From assembly GCA_037783415.1 (NCBI GenBank), contig JAZGTN010000236.1, positions 1,240,001 through 1,304,000 on the forward strand: a DNA stretch of 64,000 nt, in the 5' to 3' direction. The notes under the pieces were generated by a model. The model made no database searches. It was not told the DNA's origin and worked only from the letters and a program-made list of their open reading frames with translations. Made by a program: the position numbers and the translations under genes. This document shows positions 36,900 through 48,198 of this stretch, in pieces. The first letter of the stretch is position 1. Every line of letters starts with the position of its first letter. Source of the DNA: Leptasterias polaris. Taxonomy: Eukaryota > Echinodermata > Asteroidea > Forcipulatida > Asteriidae.

Positions 36900-37150
36900 A
36901 AGATCACGGAGACGCTGCACGATAGGCAAATGGAGCTGCCGATTCTGCATAGCACAAACTATAGATTGTGCAACAGCTTGTACAATGTGTTGTGATCTGT
37001 TGATTGCGCTCAACAGATGAACGAGAGTGGACTCAACATGCCAATCAAAATACGACTGTGGGCGGGGCGGATACGTAAAGCAACCATTAAAATGTTCGCA
37101 GCCTCGCTCTGCCCACAGCCCGGCCGGCCAATCGGCGCCCAGTACACATC
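36900..37150 (-). promoter_or_regulatory. CpG- and CCAAT/GC-box-rich stretch, possible IPPK promoter region
   Basis: On the - strand it contains CCGCCCCGCCCAC (GC box) and two ATTGG boxes (inverse CCAAT at about 37039 and 37128). CpG frequency is clearly higher than in the surroundings. It lies 1.2-1.4 kb upstream of the IPPK ATG with two MITEs between. The role is inferred only. Confidence 0.25.
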
Positions 37151-37620
37151 GCAAAAAGGTAATTTGGAGTAAGTTGCACAGTTATTGTTTTAAATATCTT
37201 TTTAAAAAGTTATTTGTTTGAACATTCAAAACACAAGGCAAGCTAAGACTAAGATCTAGGTGAACACATTTAGCTGGTTTAAACCACCGACTGGCCCGAC
37301 TGGAATGCGCTTTGAAATGGTTATCGCTTATTAGTAGCTTAAAAAAGGAAATTGGCGGGACGTGTGGCCAAGGACTCAGCTTGGCCACACAAGTGGGGCT
37401 ATATTAAAATGGTTATTTGACAACGAGGGACATTACTGACAGATTTTCCAATTTTTCCCAATAAAACTTTGTATCCATTCTACTTGTGTGAGAAATTAAA
37501 AAAATGGACTCTCTACTCCTTCATGTAAAAAATAAATAAATGAATATGACTTATTTAAGGTTATTGTTGTGTATGCAGTGTAGTGAAATCTCTTGTTTAC
37601 AAAAGAGCCACAGAGCCTAG

Positions 37621-37661
37621 ACTTCCTGCAGACTTCCTGCAGACTTCCTGCAGACTTCCTG
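37621..37661. repeat. 11-bp tandem repeat
   Basis: ACTTCCTGCAG three times plus ACTTCCTG. Confidence 0.95.
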
Positions 37662-37714
37662 TACACCATGGAAGCATAGTGTCGTCACTTGAATGAAAAA
37701 ACTCTGCACTTTTT

Positions 37715-38460
37715 GTGTACGTGTACAATAACTATCATGTACGTACATGAAAACTATCATACATACATGTACATTATACTATTGGATGTACACAATACAT
37801 GTAACTATCATGTATGACACGGTAACTCCGGACTTATCGTGTATGTAGAGGATACTTATCCTGTTCGTACATGATAATTATCATTCCCCCATAAACAATA
37901 ATTATCATTTACATAGAATAATTATCATGTATAGTGTACTTACACGATAATGAGGATGCACTTTCACAATCAACTTCAGAAGCATCATGTATAGTACACA
38001 ATATTGTGCAGCATCTCCATGCAAACAAATAATTTCAAACAACCCCGAGATAGTGGCTTATGAATACAGAGATGGTATACTACAAATTTACAATGGCAAC
38101 CGAAACACGGCTTTGTTTGGATGTTAATTAGGATGTTAATTAAAAGTTTGTACCAAACTTGTTTGAGAATATTATTTCACACGGATATGCTTCACAAAAT
38201 CTTGTAATACAGAATAAGTCTTAAGGGGGTTGTGTTCATAAATCATAATTATTGTGTATGTACACTGTATACATGATTACTATTGTGTACGTATGTACAT
38301 AGTACGTACATGATAATTATCATGTACAAACATCATAATTGTCGTCTACAGACATGGTTCGTAGTTATTTTGTACGTTGATGAGTAATTGTGTACTATAC
38401 ATATGATAGTTATAATGTATGTTTATTGACGTACATGATAGTTATTGTGTACAAGAACTA
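37715..38460. repeat. Field of self-complementary TGTAC/ATGATAATTATCAT words
   Basis: About 750 bp in which CATGTAC, GTACATGA, ATAATTATCAT and variants recur irregularly, many as palindromes. No coding sequence. It ends where the Penelope fragment begins. Confidence 0.7.
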
Positions 38461-39065
38461 CACTCAAGAACGTTTCTACGGCCACAGATCCACAGTCAAC
38501 ACCCAAAAGCTGGATACACCTGTAGGACACCACTTCAATCTTCCTAACCACTCCATTTATGACATGAATTTACAGGTTATTGAGGCACTAGGTAACTGCA
38601 GAGAGACTGTCCGTCTGAGTAGGTAGAAACTGTGGATAAGGCGCATAAAGACCACTCAGCCCCATGGTTTGAACACCCAAGAAGGAAATGTCTAATAACC
38701 TTTTGTCTTTACTTTCTCCTTTTCCCACACAGATATCCACATTTTTAGTCTGCCCTATTAACTAATTATTTACTTAATTCTTCCAACCTTCCATTTTGTC
38801 CTTTGTGTTTCCAACTTCTTGTGGTCAAGCCATCCCTTTCCCTCCAACCCCCCCCCCCCCCTCTGTCTCCATAATCCCTGCTTACCCCCTGCTTTTTCTG
38901 AATGCTTTCTGCTTTTCTCTGAGCTCCACTCTCTCTATTCATGTATTTCCACTTGACTACTCTTGCAACTCTTGTCTGCTTGTATGTGTGTTGTCTTGTC
39001 ATTGAGCCTTTGAGAAAGACTCTGCTAGGGTCGAAACATCAGGCCACTAACTAATTTTTTGCATT
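38427..39065 (+). mobile_element. Penelope-like element, 3' end with GIY-YIG C-terminal fragment
   Basis: The + frame from about 38450 reads RFYGHRSTVNTQ, then TPVGHHFNLPNHSIYDMNLQ, and after a stop at 38626 W-I-R-R-I-K-TTQPHGLN to 38694. This matches the C-terminal GIY-YIG endonuclease portion of Penelope-like retroelements (H-x-R, P-V-x-x-H-F-N-x-x-x-H-S, E..W-I). The reverse transcriptase part is absent. The UTR follows with a C-rich tract and the terminal motif TTTGAGAAAGACTCTGCTAG, then GGTCGAAACATCAGGCC. Confidence 0.75.
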
Positions 39066-39361
39066 TAAATAAAACATTAAAACAATATTACGGTAAAACT
39101 AAAACATTTAAAGAAATAAACCCTTTTGATGTTTTTAATCCAGTCTGTTTTTAAGCAGAAAGAAGGTGAACATCAAATAATATCAAATAATAATAACAAT
39201 TTGTAAAAAGGGATATTAATAAAAGTTGCAAGATAGTGAGTATAACATCATACCGCATTGGTTTACTATTTATTCGAACTTGAGATCGTCATACAGACGG
39301 GGGAAATGCACCTGCCCCAAGGAACTTCTCCGTTTCAACACAACGTACGTTAGACGGTACA

Positions 39362-39449
39362 GGTTGACTTGGGTACGAGTTGACTTGGGTACGAGTTGAC
39401 TTGGGTACGAGTTGACCTGGGTACGAGTTGACCTGGGTACGAGTTGACC
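39362..39449. repeat. 16-bp tandem repeat, about 5.5 units
   Basis: GTTGACTTGGGTACGA units, the last two with C in place of T (GTTGACCTGG). Directly abuts the palindrome at 39458. Confidence 0.97.
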
Positions 39450-39457
39450 TATTACCA

Positions 39458-40082
39458 TACAAAATCCTATTCGAAACTTTTTGCCCTTCACGTTTACATG
39501 CATACAGTTCTTTTATGAAATCAGATATTGCCAAAATTAGGCTCTACATGTATATGTTCTATGTACTCTCGTTAAGCGTTCTGCTGGTCCAGAAAATCCA
39601 CTCCACAATAAAAAATGATAAATTCTCACCGTTTTTCAGAATCCTCGCCTTCCGGTAACAATATGGCCACTGCTGAATTTTTTTTATGTGGTATGCTGCG
39701 CGCTACGCTGGTCACAAAACCAACGGTTCACGTATACAATCATAGGCCGCAATGCTGGTCCCCGATAACCAATGTTCTGTATGTGAACCGTTGGTAATCG
39801 TTACCAGCGTAGTGCGCAGCATACCAGTTGGAAAATTTCAGCGGCGGCCATATTGCTTTCGGAAGGCGAGGATTCTGAAAAACGGTGAGAATTTATCATT
39901 TTTTGCAATTTTTTTTTTGCAGAGTGGATTTTCTGGACCAGCGCAATGCTTTAATGAGAGTTCAAAGAACATTAATGATGTATGATATTGACATAGAGCC
40001 TAATTTTGGCAAGATCTGATTTCATAAAAGAACTGTAGGCATGTAAACGTGAAGGGTAAAAACTTTTAAATAGGATTTTGTA
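39458..40082. mobile_element. 625-bp palindromic (foldback) element
   Basis: Left TACAAAATCCTATT and right AATAGGATTTTGTA bound arms of about 300 bp that remain complementary through 'cacgtttacatgc', 'ctggtccagaaaatccact', 'ctcaccgtttttcagaatcc' and 'ccaacggttcac'. The centre is at about 39770. ORFs in it are mirror images and not genes. Confidence 0.8.
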
Positions 40083-40139
40083 CATGTCACTCTATGAGGC
40101 TCGTGGAGACGATAGCGGAAAGAACCTCATAGTTCTAGG

Positions 40140-40950
40140 TAAGCTTGGGCGATATTGCTTTTTTTCATCCACGATACATCGTCTAAAATGTATCGCGATA
40201 TTTGATGATATCGTGATTAATTTGCTTTAAAACTGAAGTGCTGCGAATTGCTTAAAAATCTAAGGAAATTTGATACAGCCTGTAAGGCTTCCCATTCTAG
40301 CCATGGTTTTCTTTCTTCATGTTATCCGAAGCAGCACGAATGCAATTGGCACAGGCTGATTGGCTCATTCCTGACCGGCCGCTTTCCGATTGGCCGATCG
40401 TGTGAATATTTATGACGTAGTGCTTCACAGAGCTGCCATAGTATTCATCACCTCGATCCCGCAGATGTGCTTGCTCCTAATATACAGTAGTTAGGGGGTG
40501 AAGGAATGGCGTGTAGCTGTGGGAGCGAAAAGGCAAGGGAAATTCCCTTTGTGAGAAATCATCTCGTGGTCGGGAAACGTCGGAGGAACGTTTTATACGT
40601 GCATGAGCAATACCTCACAGTTTTCGTTTGTCAAACTCAAATACACACGGCGCGGCTTTGATGTTGGTCTGTGTGAGACCGTCTGTTTGATGTTGGTCTT
40701 TTCGAAGAATCCCAGTCGGGTTAGGATCACTAGTAGGGAATCTTGCGGTTGCGGTCGGTGACTTTTTATGTTTTTAAACAGCTCTATGTTGTTGCAATAT
40801 CATCTCGATTAGGAAATGCATCGCGATACATGTACTTCATCAAAACCGCGATTTGCCGATATTGCGATTAAAAAAAACAGACACGATATCGTAATCGTTT
40901 AAGAAATTGTATCGCGATTTTCGATAATATCGTGGTATCGCCCAAGCTTA
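40140..40950 (-). mobile_element. hAT-type MITE, copy 2 (inverted relative to copy 1)
   Basis: Same TAAGCTTGGGCGAT ends, flanked by GTTCTAGG at 40132-40139 and 40951-40958, a perfect 8-bp target duplication. 811 bp against 915 bp in copy 1; the difference is two extra units of the 52-bp internal block, which is single here (about 40375-40435). Confidence 0.9.
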
Positions 40951-40977
40951 GTTCTAGGAGTACCAACCGACCACACC

Positions 40978-42046
40978 TACAGTCATTTGACCAGTTCTGG
41001 ATCACTTTTTGAATTCACGTTGTTGTTTTTTTGCAATCTCTTTGAAATCTTAAACAAAAAAGTTGATCAGTTTACCTAAACATGTCATAAAACTCACCAA
41101 GTATCCACTGAAAAAAAACAAGATTAGTACTTTTGAAGAGGCTTTGAGAAAAGTATCGTCACCTGTTTGACCAGTTCAGGATCAGTTGAATCGATTCTGA
41201 ATCAGTAGCGTGCACTTTATTGCAAACCCATATTCCCATTCATAAAACTGTCTCTCAACTCAAGGACACGAAACTTCAAAAGTGTGTTGGCATGGACTTG
41301 GACTTCCCCATCTTTAGTGAATGTCATGCAAGTGTCTTCAACAGCAGCGCAAAAATCCAGCGACAAAAACACAAAACAGCAGCAAAGGCAACTGAAAAAG
41401 TGAAGCGCACCTAAAAAGCAACATTGACCCCTCCAAGTTTCATTTTCTCACACAAAAAAAACCAATCTACAAGAATTTGTTGAAGTAATGTATCTCAAAA
41501 GCAATAAATAAACTTTCTACTGCAGCAGTATGATTTTACCTCACTTAGTAAGTTAGTGCGGCACCATTTGACGCAATGAGATGTCGGGTGATCCCGAACT
41601 GGTCAAGAAACAAGAGTACAATGCCCCCCCAAAGACGATTTTGGTACTGTAATTTCATCTCCTGAAAAAAACAAGACGACTGCTCAGTATTTACGTGAAA
41701 CATTTTTTACACATTCTTAGTATTTTACATACATGTTTTTCGCCCTGGCGTTCAAATTCTAAAGGTGAGAAGTTTTAACTGCGTTTTTCAACCAACATTT
41801 TTAAACAAAATAATGATCAATATCGATTGCACACAAACTTCAGGAAAATTGCCATAATTTATTTGCCAATGTTTCTTGTTTGGCACCTTATTTTGGGTTT
41901 GTTGGTTTAATGTATGTTATTCTTCACACTGTATCAACAAAAATTGGTAAATGTGAGAAGTAACTTTATTATTTGGTTATTGCTAAGTTGAAGTGATCCC
42001 GAACTGGTCAATGATCCCGAACTGCTCAAACGACTGACTGTGACTG
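40978..42046. mobile_element. Possible element with inverted GACCAGTTCNGGATCA ends
   Basis: ACAGTCATTTGACCAGTTCT near 40980 faces GATCCCGAACTGCTCAAACG then ACTGACTGTG near 42010-42046. Further inward copies of GACCAGTTC/GAACTGGTC occur at about 41170, 41590 and 41997. No transposase; a 64-codon ORF (41220-41414) is unassigned. Confidence 0.35.
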
Positions 42047-43459
42047 ACTGACAGTGAGGGTCCGGAAACTGGACCGGCCCTCTAAATGAGAACAACAATA
42101 CATGTACAAACAAAATGGTTCGGAATTCGGCCTATGGACGGCCTATGGATGTACATGTATCGTATGTATGTTCTGAGACTGAGAGTGTTTGTTTGGTTTG
42201 ACTCCTTGCTTAAACTAACAAACATCTATCTAAGGCATCTCCGCACCAGGAAAAAAAAATCACCAAAACGAAAACAGTCTTACCGTGTAATTCTACGTAT
42301 AATGTTCACAATCAATCACAAATTAGAGCAATTTTACAGAAGAATACTCGTGGTAGAGTGTGTGTGTGTGGGAGTCCAGTTGGTCGTCATTACCACCGCT
42401 TGAGGGCGTTTGACACATGTCGGGTTTTGTTTTTGTTTTTGTTTTTCTATATTATAGGGTACGAATTTTGAGATCAGTGGGCACCCTACTCGGGGTTGCA
42501 TCTCTGTCCTTTCTCTATCGTTGCATTACATATAAAGGTCCCCATATCAACAAGATAAATGCAAATAATTCAAAGGTACTCAAAAGTATAGTAAAAAAAA
42601 ACTTACAGCCCCCTTAAACCAAATCAATTTATTTTCTAGCAACTGAGGTTATTTTTTTCTCTCGATTTGAAGGTTTAGCCGTGGAATTAATTCGAAGGAC
42701 AACCCATAACACACATTATAGTAATGCGACTGGGAAATCTCTATGAGGACCAATAAAGCTGAAGTCATCAACTTGAAGTCAATGGCAAGATTTTTACCGA
42801 TAGATTTTTTTAAAGGGATTTTTCTCTGAACGAGTTTTGACAGAGATGTTGCTGTTCAAAGCGAATTACATTCTCATACCACCAGGGGAACGCAAAAACT
42901 ACATTAATTTAACAAATTATTTTAAATGGCTGATTTTCGGGTCGTACAGGCCAAAATTCGGACCCGAGGTAGTGGATCGTTGTTTATTAATTCTCTGGCA
43001 TTGTTCGTTCCAGCATCGCATCGCGACTATGGACTCAGATAGCATATGATCGTCTAATTAATTATGGACATATGTCACACCGTCGAGACAATTAATTTTA
43101 CAGGCAACCATCTCCAGAAAATCCCCAATAACAAACTTCCGATTCTTCATTCACATTAGATATGTTTTGGGTTAGTGAGCTACAGCTAGAAGAATGTCTC
43201 TATGTGCTGCCGAAGTGCTCCTTCTGCATATAGTGTAAGTGGTTGCCTCACCATAGAGCGTGGTTCTTTCTCTATTATGCCTCAACGTTGCCTGAAAACA
43301 CTGCCGTGGGTGACATGGTCTTTAGATGACGGTCACGTGGCAGAGTGTAGAAGTCGATTTTCCATGCAATAAAACTCCTTAAAAATGTCTACTCACTAAT
43401 GCAGGGCTCAAAATTTTCACTGGCCAGAGATTTTAATGATTAGTACTAGTTTCGGCATC

Positions 43460-43640
43460 CCCAGAACAAAGATATTGACAAAATAGGGAGATCGCCAACA
43501 TAGGGCTAAAATAGCTTAGTGAGACCGCCGGCACGTTAATCCGGAGGTCGTTGGTTCAAATCCAGCTGGTGTAGTCAATTTGTTCTGTTCAACCCCAAAA
43601 TCATCGTTTAGTACTTTCCTTACCATACTTGCGACCTAAG
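43460..43640 (+). mobile_element. tRNA-derived SINE (family A), copy 2
   Basis: Contains ACAAAGATATTGACAAAAT, then GGGCTAAAATAGCTTAGTG (decayed A box) and TTGGTTCAAATCC (B box), colinear with the - strand copy at 8562-8700. Confidence 0.6.
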
Positions 43641-44297
43641 TCGACTGCACGGTCATACCCCGGCCGCTCTCTTCCCTTATCATTGGTATTTTGAATAGTC
43701 AGCTAATTTAAAAAAATCTAAGTTTATGTGGTCGGATGGCTCAAGACAATTTCAAAAGAGAAATTGATTTTTTTTAAAACAATGATAACTCTGAATAGTA
43801 GGCCTTTATGAAATTGTAACACTCTGTTTCGTTTCACTTACTGAAATGTCTTCCTCCTTTGGTAATATATATCGGGGCATGACTTTTTTTATGTTGTTAG
43901 AATTTCTCCCATTCCCGTGCGGAATTTAACTTTCTTGCAATGGTATCCACAGGCCGGCCATTTCTTTCTTTTTGGGGGTCGAGTAGTAGAACGTAAGGGA
44001 ACGTTGGCGGCCTGTGGATGGAGATTCATTATGACGTTTCAGAACGTTGGCGGCGCTCGAAGGGTTAATGGTGGGGGAAAACGAACAAACTATAAAACAA
44101 AAATCACACTCAATTGTTTTTGAAACACAATTTCGAACAGTAAATGCTTATAGATGCTAAAGAAGGAGACTTAAGATGGGGGTATAGGGAGGGATCTGGT
44201 CACCACAAGATGTTGGAAACATAAAAGACCACAAAAAAGAGAGAAAAGGTAATTAATTATGAATGAGATTAACTGTCTGGCTGTTGCAATTTTTCCT

Positions 44298-44345
44298 TTG
44301 AGAAAGAGTCTCGAATAGGTTCGAAACGTCAGGCCACTCACTATT
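44298..44345 (+). mobile_element. Penelope-like 3'-tail motif
   Basis: CCTTTGAGAAAGAGTCTCGA, then GGTTCGAAACGTCAGGCC and ACTCACTA, then poly(C). No coding remnant next to it. Confidence 0.55.
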
Positions 44346-45086
44346 CCCCCCCCCCATATTTTTATTTATGAAAATAAATAATTAAGAGTTTTATAAACAC
44401 ATAACCTTGAGCAAAATAATTATTTGTTGGCTCCATCCAGAGTTGTTTCACATCTGCTTCTTCGAGTCAAATACTCATTGACTACTAGTACCGGTATAGC
44501 TTATGTCCCACGTACGTTGTCAAAACTGATTCACATCACACAAACCCTTCGAAACCGAGCTCCCAGCACTTTTAATTTACGCATGCACATTAGTTCCGGT
44601 AAACAGGTGTTTGTATTAAAAAACAATTAAAATCGAGAAAGATAATCAATAACTCCGTTCGTATATGCCTTTTCACGGGTCATAAACTCTTCAAGTTGTT
44701 TAACAACCTAAAGCCTGCTTTACAAAACTAATCGATTTGCTATAGTTATGTAAACCCAACGATTGATTAATCTACCCATCTGGTCACTGTCGTTATAAAT
44801 CACTGATAACAGTTACCGATTTTTGTGAATTGAATATTTACATGCAATTCCGTACATGGGAATCCAACCTGCAGGAAAATTGTCCTGGCTTAGGTTGTAC
44901 GTGTTCACCCTAGTTTTATTAAGGAACACGCTGGCCCCGGTATCTTACGAAAGAAACTTCAAGGAATTCTTTAGTCCATGGACAGAGAATCTATTCCACT
45001 CTCCGGCCGGATAGCAGCGGAGTTTGCGTTAATTCCATACTGAATTTTTCACCACAAAAGCAGACTTCAATCCTTGAGGAAGGCGG

Positions 45087-45092
45087 TATAAA
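45087..45092 (+). promoter_or_regulatory. Candidate TATA box of the WAP gene
   Basis: TATAAA lies 53 bases before the ATG at 45145, which would put transcription start near 45117 and leave a very short 5'UTR. Position only; no transcript evidence. Confidence 0.35.
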
Positions 45093-45144
45093 CACGGGTG
45101 CTTGGTTGGAGTTCTTCCCGTGGATAGAGACATTGGAGTTCGTG

Positions 45145-45256
45145 ATGCATAGGTGCACGATTCTTGTTGCTTGTGTTCTCTTGGGTTTAATCCTTTTTGG
45201 AACAACGAAGACTTGGTTTAGTCGCGTGCGTAGAGATGGCGGGGAAGTTGAAGGAG
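45145..45256 (+). CDS. WAP gene exon 1 (signal peptide)
   Basis: 112 nt, ending in phase 1 at G|GTAAGA. The hydrophobic core is about 16 residues long and starts after MHRC. Confidence 0.7.
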
Positions 45257-46336
45257 GTAAGATTTACCTTGAATTTTAGCTGTTTTGAAAAATGAAATTC
45301 AGAGGAATTGAGTGGCTGTTTCTGAATTAACAACCTGAAGTTTCATTTCAATTCCTACATCACTGGTATTGTGTGTATATTCACACAGTTGCTGCAAGGA
45401 ATCGTAGAAATTCATTGAGGCAGATGACCAACTGGCCCACCAACCACAGACAGTACAGCTCTCCTTTCAGAAGAACCAATCAGAGCAGTTCTGACTCTAC
45501 GCTGAAACCTCTGAATCCCCATAAACAGCGTCTCAAGCACTCTTTAGTAAAGATCGCACAGGCATTTAGCCCTACATAATATAGGACTCTTCATCTGTAC
45601 TGTACACAGATACAGTAGTAAAGGCCGCCAGGGCTAACATAGGCCTATACTATAAGCGCAACAATTCAGCGCTTATACCCTGGGGAGAAGGTGACTGGTT
45701 TAAAAGCAATAAAACCCCAACAATTTCCTTGTTGGGTCCACCGCAAGGAGATCCTTTACCCCCACCCCCCTCCCCCCCCACCCCCTCTCCCGGCCCCATT
45801 GGAATCAACCGATAGACCTTTATCGTGGTACGGCCGTTTTGAATCCTCCCAATGTAACCAAACTGAGGCTGGAAGGAAAAAGGTCTGGTTCCTTTTTGTA
45901 CAATGAATATTAGCATCCATTACTGTAATGGATACAGGGAACATTACCAAGATGGCGGCAGAATAAAGTTCTTGTAAAGGCTGCTCCTTATCCCCAGAAT
46001 GAATGGCAATACGAACTTGCTTAAATTCTCAAACTTGTTTTTTTGAAAATTACTCTCTGCGATACAGGAGTGAAAAAGGACGGCATATGTCCTGAGCCAA
46101 CGGACCCTGTTTTTAACAGCACTGTAGGAGTATTGCCATGTCCAAAAAGTTGCCGCATCAATTTAAGTGACTATGACTGCCTGGACGCCAAGAAATGCTG
46201 CCCCACCCCGTGTAACGGAAATAGCCATATGTGTATCAACCCCCAAAAAGACATCACGACCCAGGCGATGACCAAGGTGACGACCACATCCAAAGCCACC
46301 ACTACAGCAACAGCAGCTAACATTCCTACCACGTAA
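45145..46336 (+). CDS. Small secreted protein with one WAP four-disulfide-core domain (two exons)
   Basis: Exon 1 (45145-45256) encodes a signal peptide: MHRCTILVACVLLGLILFGT, then TKTWFSRVRRDGGEVEG, with an RVRR that could be a furin site. It ends GGA-G at a GTAAGA donor. Exon 2 (46068-46336), after the acceptor CTGCGATACAG, completes a Gly codon and continues in frame to a TAA; 381 nt, 126 residues. The domain KKDGICPEP...LPC-PKSC...DYDCLDAKKCC..PC...HMCINP has all eight cysteines in WAP spacing. A Thr/Ala-rich tail of about 35 residues follows. WAP proteins are secreted, often protease inhibitors or antimicrobials; nothing here shows which. Exon joining is by phase and motif, with no transcript. 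Confidence 0.75.
45389..45579 (+). other. Candidate alternative exon, phase-compatible with WAP exon 1
   Basis: After the acceptor TATTCACACAG the frame that fits exon 1 (phase 1) stays open for 63 codons to a TAA at 45577-45579: VAARNRRNSLRQMTNWPTNH and onward, basic and Ser/Asn-rich, without cysteines. It may be chance. Confidence 0.25.
46068..46336 (+). CDS. WAP gene exon 2 (WAP domain and stop)
   Basis: 269 nt starting at phase 1. Eight-cysteine WAP core at residues about 42-93 of the joined protein, then a TTQ/TKVTTTSKATTT-type tail, probably O-glycosylated. Confidence 0.8.
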
Positions 46337-46462
46337 ATAATGAACAGGATTTCGGTCATTCGGGTATTTAGTGTATATTGCGAGGCAACAATGCAATCAC
46401 CAGGTGCACCACCCTGAGTAGGGTCCCTCAAACATACCCCCAAAATTCCCTTAATCTCTTTA

Positions 46463-46468
46463 AATAAA
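46463..46468 (+). terminator. Candidate poly(A) signal of the WAP gene
   Basis: AATAAA about 127 bases after the stop codon at 46336, followed by a T-rich and GTG-containing stretch. Confidence 0.45.
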
Positions 46469-46689
46469 ATAATTGTTTAAAAAGCGTGTTATCCTTTCAA
46501 ACATATTTTAATGCATCCAAAATAAAAACACAAAGAGGCTCTTCGCTAAAAATAGAGCAATTTTCGGCACATAATAGTTAACCTCAAATTGCCAAAGTTG
46601 AATTCAAAAACCGCGTGTACAATCATATAATAATAAATTTTTATTTTTTTTTGGGGGGGGGGGGGGTAATCATCATTACTGGCAGCTAA

Positions 46690-46945
46690 GAAGCTGACTT
46701 GCAATGGACGTGGCCACTCAGTGTTCGAGCCCCAGGCATGTTAAGTGCACCTTTAGCAGCCAGCCACACCGACCCATAATAACCACAGAGCACAACCAGT
46801 GATCGAAACAGTTTGATTTGTCAGGAGGGCGAAATAGCAGTGCGCATTGGAGAGAACCAACACGCATCTCTGCTGGCCTTAGCCGGGAATCGAGCCAGGG
46901 CCACAGTTGTGAGAGGCAAGCGCTAATACACTTAGCCATCCATGC
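46690..46945 (-). mobile_element. tRNA-derived SINE (family D)
   Basis: On the - strand it starts GGCATGGATGGCTAAGTG (A-box-like) with the B box TGGCTCGATTCCC about 60 bases on, then a body of about 180 bp. The anticodon arm is not a functional tRNA. Confidence 0.5.
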
Positions 46946-47619
46946 CAACCAAATTATGCAGACATAAGTTCAACAGTTCCCAAAAGGCAAATGACCTTTA
47001 AATCTTTACGGAAATAGTTGTGGGTTTACAAATGAGGCTTGGCGCATGTTTCAATTACTATTTAGTGTGGTGCACCCACAATATATTCCTTTTGTATTTA
47101 CTCAAGACAAACATACCCTTTACCTTTTCTACTTAATTTGGCAAGTTCACCCCACTCATTCCCCAAACGGAGCCCCTTCTATTCCCATCTATGGAAGGGC
47201 CACTGTTTAGGAGAAAATGAACCAATGGCTTTAAACTCCCCAAATTGAAGAAATAACCAAATGATAGTAAATAGATCGAGTGGTTTCTATGGATACTTAT
47301 CATGTTCTGAAATAGTTACAAATTAGTATAAAAACAGCCTAAGCTTCATTTTTGTGTTGTCTTGTTGCTCAGAATATTCTTTCTCTCATCTGTCATGAAG
47401 AATTTGAGCTTATTATTTTTGTGTTGACAACACTTGCTTAAAATCAATGTAACCCGTGGTTTGTCTATCAAAATTGTTATTTAACTAAAATCCCTTCGTA
47501 CCGCACTTATAACCTAATGCAGGGTGTTCTGATAAAAGGTGGCCCCAGATCAGGAGGCAAATATGTCTATTAAAAGCTTATCTAATAATGACAATTATAA
47601 TAGTTTTATCATAAACATT

Positions 47620-47955
47620 GTTTGTAACATTGGCAAGATTAAACATATAAATGTTCACAGATACACGCATAACTTACATGATAAAGAATGGTCATAGTGT
47701 GAAACTCCCTTTGAAATATTTTGGCTTGAAATGCTATAGTTTTTGGGAAATGAGAAAAACAATTAGTTTTGATCTCATGAGTCAAAAACTCAATTTTTGA
47801 AAACTTTGAAAACACTTAAGTTTTCCCCCCACTTTTTCTGGTGATTCCAAGGACCGATTGAGCTTAAACATTAACAGGTTTGTTATTTCATGTATATGTT
47901 GGGTCACATCAATTACCAATGTTACAAAATGTGCTTTTCAACACCTTTCCATTAA
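47620..47955. mobile_element. Degenerate copy of the TTAA-flanked MITE family
   Basis: Shares 'atgttcacagatacacgcataacttacatgat'-type blocks with 19986-20345, and 'accgattgagct' and 'tttgttatttcatgtatatg' with 31514-31881. Both ends are lost. Confidence 0.5.
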
Positions 47956-48085
47956 TATAGATTGAGCAAGTCTCGCGCGTTTTCGAACTTCCAGGACCAA
48001 GTTGGTCCCACCCATGAGTTTTACGTGTGCGCGATTCCGTTTCTTCAAATACTTTAGTTTCTGTAACTGTCTATCTATATTGCAG

Positions 48086-48198
48086 AAACCAAAACATGCC
48101 AGGCAACGGGAATTGAAAAGGGTGACGTGCTGGATGTTGAGTGGGAGAGAGAACTGCGGTTGAGGTGGGATTTGAAGGAGTCAACTGACTCAGCTTGA
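48086..48198 (+). other. Candidate distal exon, phase-compatible with WAP exon 1
   Basis: After a good acceptor (CTATATTGCAG) a phase-1 frame runs 37 codons (TKTCQATGIEKGDVLDVEWE and onward) to TGA at 48196-48198; an AATAAA follows at 48617-48622. Either an alternative last exon or chance. Confidence 0.25.

Noticed and set aside
36020..37154. A gene on the - strand split by the MITE at 36431 (ORFs 36020-36325 and 36867-37154)
   Set aside because: Removing the MITE does not give one frame with a recognisable domain; may include 5'UTR or promoter sequence of IPPK.
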